From positions 1 to 5,837 of the forward strand of contig DITM01000024.1 of the NCBI GenBank assembly GCA_002422845.1: a DNA stretch of 5,837 nt, in the 5' to 3' direction. Below the pieces are notes generated by a model. That model saw nothing but the letters and a program-made list of their open reading frames with translations, ran no database searches and was not told where the DNA came from. The position numbers were made by a program, and so were the translations under genes. Each line of letters starts with the position of its first letter. The stretch's first letter is position 1. Below, in pieces: positions 1 to 5,837 of the stretch. The stretch comes from Candidatus Paracaedibacteraceae bacterium UBA6184. GTDB lineage: Bacteria > Pseudomonadota > Alphaproteobacteria > UBA6184.

Positions 1-97
1 CTAATTGTGAAGACGGGTTCTTAATATTTGGGTAATGTATCGGGCTCATTATATGACATGACTCATCCTTTCCTATTTCAATCATTTGTACATTCAT
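1..97 (-). CDS. Possible 5' end of a divergent gene, cut by window edge
   Basis: Reading the minus strand from an ATG at 97, the frame stays open for 32 codons to the window edge. It begins MNVQMIEIGKDESCHIMSPI; internal ATGs at 85 and 49 are alternative starts. No Shine-Dalgarno sequence is convincing for any of these starts. The best ribosome-binding sequence here, AGGAAAGGA (minus strand of 66-74), instead precedes by six bases an ATG at 59 in another frame, which reads only 12 codons (MSYNEPDTLPKY) before TAA at 23-21. Thirty-two open codons can occur by chance and I recognise no family. The region could equally be a leader, a frameshifted gene start or plain intergenic DNA. Confidence 0.2.
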   Translation of the reverse strand, partial: MNVQMIEIGKDESCHIMSPIHYPNIKNPSSQL

Positions 98-104
98 GTA
101 AAAT
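76..104 (+). promoter_or_regulatory. Possible sigma70-type promoter for rluD
   Basis: TTTCAA (76-81) and TAAAAT (99-104) are separated by exactly 17 bases, which fits a housekeeping promoter with a weak -35 and a good -10 element. Transcription would start near 111, a short distance ahead of both possible rluD starts. The surrounding DNA is A+T-rich, so such matches are cheap; this is a suggestion from spacing and consensus only. Confidence 0.3.
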
Positions 105-185
105 ACTTACCATGCGTCAACAAAACTCTCAATGGCAATTGTCGTATTGCTTGATCTTTTGCCAGCTTCACCGTATAGTGCGCTC

Positions 186-1145
186 ATGAAAATCACAGTT
201 CCCATATCGGCCAAAGGCCAACGTTTAGACGTCTATTTAGTCACTCATTTCGAAGGTCATCCGGCGCCTTACAACCTATCGCGAACGCGTGTTAAAGCAT
301 TGATTGGTGATGGCTGCATCAAAATGCCCAAACGCCACAAAGTCTTTACCAGCCAGATATTACAAGGCAATGAAGAGATTTTTATCACGATTCCTGAAAC
401 CGTTGAAACCTCTTATGAGGGGGAAGACATCCCCTTGGACATCGCCTTTGAAGACGATCATATGATTGTGCTGTATAAACCCGTTGGGATGGTCGTACAC
501 CCTGCTCCCGGCAATCCGAATGGCACGCTGGTCAATGCACTCATCCACCATTGCGGTGATTCTCTAAAAGGTATCTCAGGCGTCAAACAACCTGGAATTG
601 TGCACCGTTTAGACAAGCAAACTCAAGGTCTAATGATGGCTGCAAAAACAGAAGAAGCTCATAAAAAGCTGTCCGACATGCTGCGAGATCACGTTGTGGA
701 TCGCAGGTATTTGGCGTTGGTGTGGCACCCTTTTGATGAGATGAAAGGAACTGTAAATGCACCCATTGGTATCAGTTTTCACAACCGACAAAAGATGGCG
801 ATCCACAACAAAGGGCGCGGTGCAATCACCCACTACACCGTACTGCAACAAACATCGAAATTGGCTCTGGTTGAATGCAAACTTGAAACTGGACGCACGC
901 ATCAGATTCGCTTGCACATGGCACATCTAGGGCATCAAGTCTTAGGCGATGAACTGTACGGCAATCCCCCCAAAGGACTCAAGCTGGAACATAAAGCATT
1001 TCTTAATGATCATTTTAGCCCAATTCACGGACAAGCCTTGGTATCTTATAAACTCAGCCTAACCCACCCCATCACAGGTGAGCTGCTAACCTTTGAACGC
1101 GATCTACCAAAAAATTTCAAGGAAACATTAGACTATTTTGTGTAA
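186..1145 (+). CDS. rluD: Ribosomal large subunit pseudouridine synthase, RluD type
   Basis: This cytoplasmic enzyme of the RluA family isomerises uridines to pseudouridine in 23S rRNA. E. coli RluD acts on helix 69 (positions 1911, 1915 and 1917). From the ATG at 186 the product is 319 residues, close to the family's usual length. An N-terminal S4-like RNA-binding domain (about residues 12-60, beginning GQRLDVYL) leads into the catalytic domain. KPVGMVVHPAPGNPNGT starts at residue 98. GIVHRLDK contains the catalytic aspartate, D143. GRTHQIRLHMAHLGH starts at 236, and THPITGELLTFERDLP lies near the C-terminus. An in-frame ATG at 132 adds 18 residues (MAIVVLLDLLPASPYSAL) with no counterpart in the family. 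The start at 186 puts the S4 domain at the usual distance from the N-terminus. Neither start has a clear Shine-Dalgarno sequence. The gene converges on the next one with an 8-base gap. RluC or another RluA member is the alternative, but the PGNPNGT and HRLDKQTQGLM stretches read most like RluD. Confidence 0.93.
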   Translation: MKITVPISAKGQRLDVYLVTHFEGHPAPYNLSRTRVKALIGDGCIKMPKRHKVFTSQILQGNEEIFITIPETVETSYEGEDIPLDIAFEDDHMIVLYKPVGMVVHPAPGNPNGTLVNALIHHCGDSLKGISGVKQPGIVHRLDKQTQGLMMAAKTEEAHKKLSDMLRDHVVDRRYLALVWHPFDEMKGTVNAPIGISFHNRQKMAIHNKGRGAITHYTVLQQTSKLALVECKLETGRTHQIRLHMAHLGHQVLGDELYGNPPKGLKLEHKAFLNDHFSPIHGQALVSYKLSLTHPITGELLTFERDLPKNFKETLDYFV

Positions 1146-1153
1146 GGTTTTAA

Positions 1154-1912
1154 TTACAACAACTGTATCACAGACTTTTTCTCTTCTAATGTTGATACGC
1201 CACAACCCAATGAAACAAATGAAAGCAATCTAAGTGGCTTATTAAGTTGAGCAGCCGCATAGACTTTGTGAAGTCCGTCTAACAGAAAGTGGGCGAGACA
1301 ATGATGTTCATTTTCACTCGTTACAGGTCCTCTAACATCTAGCACGCTAATAGCTAAAGCAGTGGGCTGATGTCCAATTTCAAAAAGATGCGTATAATAC
1401 GCTACGCGATCCTCATCAAGCCAATGCGTTGGATTAAGCGGTAAAGCAAATTCGAATAATGTATCCATAGATGAAATGTTTTGAGTAGAAAGTCGATAAT
1501 ATTCCGTCTTTGGGAATCTTGGAAGATTACTGAATGGTTCCTTCCCCCAAACCTTCACCTGTTCATTGGAAAAGTAATCTGCATCACTAAAAGGAACGGT
1601 TAATTTAGGGTGAATCTGGGAATTATATACAAAGTACTTACCATTAGGCATAATCTTGGAAATTGTATTGATAACGTCATCATCAATCGTAGATACCCCT
1701 TCTTCTAATACGTCAGCAATTTCTCGAGAAACAACCGATCCTTGCTCTCCATATGTATGCTCAAAAAAGAATTCGCATGTATTGCAGCCCGACATTAATT
1801 CGTACATTTTGTTATCATTTACGTTTAATATAAGCTTCCAACCTTCGTTCGCATACTCGAAAGAAATAACACTGTCAGATTGTTGAGTTTCAAATTCTTT
1901 ATATTGCGCCAC
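1154..1912 (-). CDS. Uncharacterised 252-residue protein with a ParB/sulfiredoxin-like DGxHK motif
   Basis: I do not recognise this protein as a named family. It appears soluble: I see no signal peptide or membrane segment. It has a CxxC pair (C43-N-T-C46) and two more cysteines, C205 (in EHHCLAHF) and C237 (in LGCGV). The middle is rich in aromatic residues and contains PLNPTHWLDEDRVAYY. The C-terminal part reads ALAISVLDVRGPV, then HHCLAHFLLDGLHKVYAAAQ (D212, H215, K216), then PLRLLSFVSL. That order (short strand, glycine turn, strand ending in DGxHK, AAA helix, P-hydrophobic strand) resembles the core of ParB/sulfiredoxin-like folds, where DGHHR is common; this is inference from pattern only. 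The start is GTG at 1912: an in-frame TAA lies two codons upstream, and a weak AGGT sits about nine bases before the GTG. Seven sampled 60-base lines average about 36% G+C, lower than both neighbouring genes, so it may be acquired. It shares orientation with dnaE but is probably transcribed separately, given the 80-base spacer. Confidence 0.85.
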   Translation of the reverse strand: MAQYKEFETQQSDSVISFEYANEGWKLILNVNDNKMYELMSGCNTCEFFFEHTYGEQGSVVSREIADVLEEGVSTIDDDVINTISKIMPNGKYFVYNSQIHPKLTVPFSDADYFSNEQVKVWGKEPFSNLPRFPKTEYYRLSTQNISSMDTLFEFALPLNPTHWLDEDRVAYYTHLFEIGHQPTALAISVLDVRGPVTSENEHHCLAHFLLDGLHKVYAAAQLNKPLRLLSFVSLGCGVSTLEEKKSVIQLL

Positions 1913-1930
1913 AATTTATTACCTAAATTC

Positions 1931-1961
1931 TATATAAATGATTACATAATCAAACTTGCAA
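1931..1961 (-). promoter_or_regulatory. Possible promoter of the 252-residue gene
   Basis: On the minus strand TTGCAA (1961-1956) is followed after 17 bases by TTTATA (1938-1933), which runs into TATATAGAAT, an A+T-rich block suited to a -10 element. It lies about 20 bases before the GTG start, so the leader would be very short. The match to consensus is modest and the -10 register is uncertain; a 19-base spacing to TATATA is the alternative. Confidence 0.25.
1939..1952. promoter_or_regulatory. Perfect 14-base palindrome, operator-like
   Basis: TGATTA and TAATCA are exact reverse complements separated by two bases. The site sits 27 to 40 bases upstream of the GTG start of the 252-residue gene, between its candidate -35 and -10 elements. 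That is where a dimeric repressor would block transcription. No regulator gene is in the window, and in A+T-rich DNA a palindrome of this size can arise by chance. Confidence 0.3.
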
Positions 1962-1992
1962 AACAACCTAAGACCGCGCAAAAATATCTTTT

Positions 1993-4900
1993 TTAAGAAG
2001 ACTCAAACACATTCAATTTCTTCAATAGTTCAATGGACAGGCGATACCGTTTTGGCAGGGTGATATTGACGTTGAAATCACCACTTTGCATGACAAGATT
2101 AATGGCGATGGAACCTTCAGGGGCAGATTTCAACAAGCGATGAATTTGATCAATCTCTGCTTTGGATTGAACCTTAAGCACTAACTTGTTTTGATCATTC
2201 ATCAACAGGCTTTCCAGGGGCTTAAAATTCAGCGCACTTAAAGAATACCCCTCGTCTTCAACCTTGATAAGCGCATTCACTAATACGGTTTGACCTTCTT
2301 GTAACAAGCGATCGTATTGGTCTAACGCTTCTGAAAATACGGTAATTTCAAAGTTACCATATTGATCCGACAGTTGAACAAAGGCGAAACGATTCCCGCT
2401 TTTTGCAATACGTTTTTGAACGGCGGTTACAACTGCACCAATTTGGATTTCCTGGGTTGATGTAATGTCTTCAAATTCACTGGATGGGGTCACGTCAGGC
2501 AATTCAATCCCATCCAACGGATGCGAGGATAAATAAAACCCAATGATCGCTTTTTCGCGATTCAACTTATCCATTTCTGGCCACTCATCGGCAGGTGGCA
2601 ATGTGGGTTTAAACTCTTCTCCACGAAACAGATTCGACTGTTGGGTGTTTTTTGATTCTCCCACATGGGACATAATGAATTCAAGGTTATCAAACAATTG
2701 CCTGCGATTGGGATGCAACCCATCAAACGCCCCCCCTTGAATTAAGGATTCAAGAATCCGTTTGTTCACTGCTTTGCTGTCCAGACGTTTCACGAAATCA
2801 AAAATGTCTTCATACAGTCCATTTTCACTGCGTTCTTCAATAACTTTTTCCATCACGCCAACGCCAACTCCCTTTAAAGCGGAAAGAGCATATCGCAAAG
2901 CGGTACCTTTTTCGGAATCAAATAAAACTTGGGAATAATTTACGTCTGGGGGTAATAAAGGCACTTTCATACGACGAACCTCACCTGCGAACTTGGCCAA
3001 TTTCTCAGTGTGGTTGATATCCAAACTCATAGTGGACGCAAAGAAATCGATCGGATAGTTTGCCTTTAAATAAGCCGTTTGATACGCCAATAATCCATAG
3101 GGTGCAGAGTGAGACTTGTTAAATCCGTAACTTGCGAACTTTGCCATTTGATCGAAAATCTTTTCAGCTGCATTATGCGGAATCAAGTTCTTGATACATC
3201 CGTTTACAAATTTTGCACGCTCAGCATCCATGGCTTCTTTGATTTTTTTACCCATGGCACGACGCAGTAAGTCTGCACCACCCAGGCTGTATCCGCCCAA
3301 TTCCTGCGCGATCTTCATGACTTGTTCTTGATAGACCATCACACCGAATGTTTCTTTTAAAATCGGCGCCAATGATGGATGCGCCAACGTAATAGGTTGT
3401 TCCCCATGTTTACAGGCAATATATCTTGGGATATCATCCATGGGGCCCGGACGATACAACGCCACCAAAGCGATAATGTCTTCAAACGTGTCGGGTTTTA
3501 GTTTCCGCAACACATCCTTCATCCCCGAGCTTTCTAGCTGGAACACGCCAACAGTTTCAACGCGTGTTAACAAATCAAAGGTTGCCTTATCATCAAAAGG
3601 AACCTGCGACATATTCACCTGAATATCCCGCTGTTGTAACATGTCCACCGTATGTTGAATCACCGTAAGCGTTTTTAATCCTAAAAAGTCGAACTTGACT
3701 AATCCCGCCTGCTCTACATATTTCATATTAAATTGCGTGACTGGGATATCTGACGCAGGATCACGATACAGTGGAACCAACTCATCAAGAGGTCGATCAC
3801 CAATCACAACTCCCGCCGCATGGGTTGATACGTGACGGTACAAACCTTCTAATTGTTGACTGTAATCCAACAGAACTTCGACGCTATCTTCTTGCTTAGC
3901 TTCTTCTTTAAATTTAGGCTCCATTTCAATGGCTTCGGATAACGTAATGGGCGCATTGGGCTGACTTGGAACCAACTTACAAATACGATCAACGACCGGA
4001 TATGGAATTTGAAGAACTCTTCCAACATCTCGCAATACCGCACGCGCTTGCAATTTTCCAAAAGTAATAATCTGTGCGACCTTGTCATAGCCATAACGTT
4101 TCTGCACATAATGAATAACCTCATCACGACGCTCCTGACAAAAGTCGATATCAAAGTCGGGCATCGACACACGTTCTGGATTTAAAAATCGCTCAAAGAT
4201 TAACCCAAATCGCATAGGGTCAATATCGGTAATCGTCAATGACCACGCAACCAACGACCCCGCACCTGAACCACGACCGGGCCCCACAGGGATTCCTTGA
4301 CGTTTTGACCACTGAATGAAATCGGCAACGATCAGAAAATACCCGGGAAACCCCATTCGAATAATCATATCCAATTCGGATTCTAACCGGGCATTATATC
4401 GTGCATCAATGTCCGCTTTAATTTCAGGCGTCATATCGTTTGGATAAACGTGGTTTTGTAATCGCAACTGCAACCCTTCGCGAGCCATTTGACGCAGTGT
4501 ATCTTGTTCTGTTGATCCATCCCCACACTCAAACGGTGGCAAAATGGGATCATGGGGCAAAGGCATAAAACTGCAACGCTTTGCGATATGTACAGTATTT
4601 TCAATGGCCTCAGGCAAATCTTTAAATAACTCAATCATCTCGTCCATCGATTTAAACCGATGGTTTTCGGTAACACGACGACGATTGTCCTGGTTTACAA
4701 ACTTTCCCTCTGCGATACACAAAAACGCATCATACGCAGGGAATGTTTTCGTGTCTAAGAAATAGGAATGATTGGTTGCAACAATGGGAACGTTAAATCG
4801 TTGTGCCAGATCTAATAATTTAGATTCAATGACTCGCTCATCCTGTAACCCATGGCGCGTCAGTTCAATGTATAAACGATCGCCATAAATACTCTGCAAC

Positions 4901-5400
4901 CGTTGTACGTACGCTTCGGCTTCGGCGTGTTTTTGCTTTAACAACAATCGTGTTAACGCAGGTAAAGGAGTTCCAGCGACCTGATCATAGGCCGCCCACG
5001 TAACGCCACCTGTTAATACAATCAGCCCTTGGCTGTAAAGTTCCAGAGTCTCCCACGACGCCACAGGCAAATCTGGGTGCAGTGACTTTAAATAGGCCTT
5101 TGAAACAATTTTTAATAGGTTCTGATACCCCTGCTTGGTCTGCACAATCACCGGCAAAATATCGGGTAAAGATTCGTCAGATTCTATATAAAGCTGGCAC
5201 CCAATAATGGGTTGAACTCCAACACCAGATAACGCCAATGCGGATTCTAAAGCACCAAATAAATTAGCCGTATCTGTAATTCCAACCGCAGGCATTGCCG
5301 CAGCATCACAGGCTTTAGAAAGCTCTTTGATCGTGATAGCGCCCTCTGCAAGAGAATACGCCGTGTGAGTTCGCAAATGAATAAAAAGTGTATTGCTCAT
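1993..5400 (-). CDS. dnaE: DNA polymerase III alpha subunit (replicative polymerase)
   Basis: This is the catalytic subunit of the bacterial replicase. It extends DNA 5' to 3' at the fork, bound to the sliding clamp and clamp loader. From ATG at 5400 it is 1135 residues, near the E. coli length of 1160. Domains in order: a PHP domain (from residue 8, HLRTHTAYS); the polymerase palm with GPGRGSGAGS (373-382), the acidic motif PDFDIDF (414-420) and KFDFLGLK with D571; fingers with GFNKSHS (759-765); a helix-hairpin-helix stretch (ALKGVGVGVMEK, about 840); a clamp-binding QSNLF (921-925, aligning with E. coli QADMF at 920-924); an OB fold (about 985-1060); and a short C-terminal domain. All three expected catalytic aspartate positions are present and the frame is intact. 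R10 in HLRTH and the ATNHSYF segment (208-214) depart from metal-binding PHP consensus, so proofreading probably relies on a separate DnaQ. An in-frame ATG at 5412 adds MGVP; the later start fits family N-termini better, and neither has a good Shine-Dalgarno sequence. Confidence 0.96.
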   Translation of the reverse strand: MSNTLFIHLRTHTAYSLAEGAITIKELSKACDAAAMPAVGITDTANLFGALESALALSGVGVQPIIGCQLYIESDESLPDILPVIVQTKQGYQNLLKIVSKAYLKSLHPDLPVASWETLELYSQGLIVLTGGVTWAAYDQVAGTPLPALTRLLLKQKHAEAEAYVQRLQSIYGDRLYIELTRHGLQDERVIESKLLDLAQRFNVPIVATNHSYFLDTKTFPAYDAFLCIAEGKFVNQDNRRRVTENHRFKSMDEMIELFKDLPEAIENTVHIAKRCSFMPLPHDPILPPFECGDGSTEQDTLRQMAREGLQLRLQNHVYPNDMTPEIKADIDARYNARLESELDMIIRMGFPGYFLIVADFIQWSKRQGIPVGPGRGSGAGSLVAWSLTITDIDPMRFGLIFERFLNPERVSMPDFDIDFCQERRDEVIHYVQKRYGYDKVAQIITFGKLQARAVLRDVGRVLQIPYPVVDRICKLVPSQPNAPITLSEAIEMEPKFKEEAKQEDSVEVLLDYSQQLEGLYRHVSTHAAGVVIGDRPLDELVPLYRDPASDIPVTQFNMKYVEQAGLVKFDFLGLKTLTVIQHTVDMLQQRDIQVNMSQVPFDDKATFDLLTRVETVGVFQLESSGMKDVLRKLKPDTFEDIIALVALYRPGPMDDIPRYIACKHGEQPITLAHPSLAPILKETFGVMVYQEQVMKIAQELGGYSLGGADLLRRAMGKKIKEAMDAERAKFVNGCIKNLIPHNAAEKIFDQMAKFASYGFNKSHSAPYGLLAYQTAYLKANYPIDFFASTMSLDINHTEKLAKFAGEVRRMKVPLLPPDVNYSQVLFDSEKGTALRYALSALKGVGVGVMEKVIEERSENGLYEDIFDFVKRLDSKAVNKRILESLIQGGAFDGLHPNRRQLFDNLEFIMSHVGESKNTQQSNLFRGEEFKPTLPPADEWPEMDKLNREKAIIGFYLSSHPLDGIELPDVTPSSEFEDITSTQEIQIGAVVTAVQKRIAKSGNRFAFVQLSDQYGNFEITVFSEALDQYDRLLQEGQTVLVNALIKVEDEGYSLSALNFKPLESLLMNDQNKLVLKVQSKAEIDQIHRLLKSAPEGSIAINLVMQSGDFNVNITLPKRYRLSIELLKKLNVFESS

Positions 5401-5533
5401 GGGTACGCCCATATTACAATAATTTTAAAAGAAGGACCAGATGTCTTTTTATCCGATGCGCACTAACGCACGTAAGCTCTAAATAGGCACGCTCCCTTTG
5501 GTCGCCTGACAATATTCAAAACACCTCAACCCT

Positions 5534-5564
5534 GGCAGGTCATCGCTTTGCACCTTGACCTGCC
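5534..5564. repeat. 9-base perfect inverted repeat, 13-base loop
   Basis: GGCAGGTCA (5534-5542) is exactly complementary to TGACCTGCC (5556-5564). As RNA it would form a stable stem with a 13-base loop. No T-run follows on either strand, so it does not look like an intrinsic terminator. It lies about 130 bases upstream of the dnaE start and could be part of a leader RNA, a protein-binding site or a repeat unit. Confidence 0.6.
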
Positions 5565-5577
5565 TTCCCTCTAACGA

Positions 5578-5591
5578 CTTGCTCTAGCAAG
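5578..5591. repeat. Short inverted repeat (6-base arms)
   Basis: CTTGCT and AGCAAG are exact complements around a two-base centre. The two-base spacing suits a dimeric DNA-binding protein better than an RNA hairpin loop. It lies 13 bases from the larger inverted repeat, so both may belong to one element. Confidence 0.4.
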
Positions 5592-5749
5592 CCCACGGGT
5601 TTGGAAAATCGGTGGAAAAGCTCATTTTTGCTTCATCTCGACTGGATACTCAAAACCAGAATGCCGCTGCATCCAATAAAGGTCGATGTTTAAAAAAATG
5701 AAACTTTTGATGTGTCGCTATTGAAGCTCAGTTCCTTTTATAAAATGTG

Positions 5750-5835
5750 TCGGGGCGTATCGGAGATACGCTAGTGAGTGCAGCGTCACGCTGCCAACCG
5801 AAATTTGCACGGGGTGCCCGCGCCACGTGCCCCGA
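5750..5835. repeat. G+C-rich multi-hairpin element closed by a 7-base terminal inverted repeat
   Basis: TCGGGGC (5750-5756) pairs with GCCCCGA (5829-5835), enclosing two perfect hairpins. GCGTATC/GATACGC (5755-5761 with 5765-5771) has a GGA loop; GCAGCG/CGCTGC (5780-5785 with 5789-5794) has a TCA loop. A weaker third pairs GCACG (5807-5811) with CGTGC (5826-5830). Two bases at each end of the closing stem compete with inner stems, so not all pairs can coexist at full length. From 5751 to the edge G+C is 57 of 87 bases, far above the surrounding DNA. A TATAAAAT sequence (5739-5746) lies just outside on the plus strand. It could be a structured RNA, a palindromic repeat unit or a small mobile-element remnant. 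It lacks tRNA arms and the CCA context. On the minus strand two of the three frames stay open from the edge, ending at 5728 and 5718, so the tail of a protein gene is also possible. Confidence 0.5.
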
Positions 5836-5837
5836 TG

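Larger units (their letters stand above)
5413..5749. other. Gene-free region upstream of dnaE, rich in inverted repeats
   Basis: I see no convincing gene on either strand over these roughly 340 bases. The closest thing to coding is on the minus strand. From ATG at 5625 a frame reads MSFSTDFPNPWAC, hits TAG at 5586-5584, then continues open for 34 codons (including QSDDLPGLRCFEYCQATKG) to TAG at 5481-5479. This could be a decayed small gene, a dispersed repeat that happens to be open, or chance. The stretch holds a 9-base inverted repeat, a short hairpin, a CGCAC-TAA-CGCAC direct repeat near 5460-5470, and two copies of ATGTGTCG (5710-5717 and 5745-5752). The dnaE promoter must lie here or beyond the edge, but I cannot place it: TTGTCA on the minus strand near 5510 lacks a properly spaced -10. 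It is not a tRNA, and I see none of the conserved segments of tmRNA, RNase P or SRP RNA. Confidence 0.6.

Noticed and set aside
1656..1886. 76-residue plus-strand open frame opposite the 252-residue gene
   Set aside because: Antisense shadow in A+T-rich DNA with no ribosome-binding site; the minus-strand frame is far longer and looks like a folded protein.
1978..1995. Terminator after dnaE from the AAAAA-GATA-TTTTT sequence
   Set aside because: The stem would be A-T only and too weak; a G+C-rich stem followed by a T-run is absent.
2730..2736. Run of seven C (seven G in dnaE sense) as a possible slippage or phase-variation site
   Set aside because: It encodes the expected QGGAF stretch in frame and lies mid-gene in an essential polymerase; one heptamer is not evidence of programmed slippage.
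3849..4172. 107-residue minus-strand open frame inside dnaE
   Set aside because: It overlaps the dnaE palm region, including the PDFDIDF motif, in another frame and resembles no protein; it is a shadow of dnaE.
5710..5752. Two ATGTGTCG copies as target-site duplications of a mobile element
   Set aside because: The 8-base copies lie 35 bases apart on the same side of the G+C-rich element rather than flanking it, and no element ends or transposase are seen between them.
5750..5835. tRNA gene or tmRNA acceptor end, because of the 7-base closing stem
   Set aside because: No T-arm GGTTCRA sequence, no D-arm, no anticodon arm of the right size, and no CCA context on either strand.

Overview
The window is a roughly 45-50% G+C bacterial chromosome segment. 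It carries two confidently identified housekeeping genes: a large-subunit rRNA pseudouridine synthase of the RluD type (plus strand, left) and the replicative DNA polymerase III alpha subunit DnaE (minus strand, centre and right). The DnaE N-terminus (the NLFGALE and GVQPIIGC stretches, an ATNHSYF segment, and HLRTHTAYS in place of the metal-binding HxH of active PHP domains) looks alphaproteobacterial. The moderate G+C and weak or absent Shine-Dalgarno sequences would fit a lineage with a reduced, host-associated genome, such as Holosporales-like bacteria. This is a judgement from remembered family sequences, not a search.

Layout, left to right. Bases 1-131 are a short, apparently intergenic segment with a possible promoter for rluD and, on the minus strand, a possible divergent gene running off the window. 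rluD follows. Eight bases later it meets, tail to tail, an A+T-rich minus-strand gene for a 252-residue protein I do not recognise. That protein has a CxxC pair near its N-terminus and a C-terminal LLDGLHKVYAAA segment resembling the DGxHR-type motif of ParB/sulfiredoxin-like folds. An 80-base spacer with a perfect 14-base palindrome in a promoter-like position separates it from the end of dnaE. dnaE fills most of the rest. About 425 bases upstream of dnaE, up to the right edge, have no convincing gene but are rich in inverted repeats. The last 90 bases or so switch abruptly to about 65% G+C and can fold into a closed multi-hairpin structure.

How the parts relate: RluD modifies helix 69 of 23S rRNA and DnaE copies the chromosome. 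They are not functionally coupled and lie in opposite orientations. The 252-residue gene has a clearly lower G+C than its neighbours (about 36% in sampled lines) and looks like an insertion between two core genes. No complete defence, mobile or biosynthetic system is visible. The least explained parts are the 252-residue protein with its palindromic upstream site, and the structured region upstream of dnaE.
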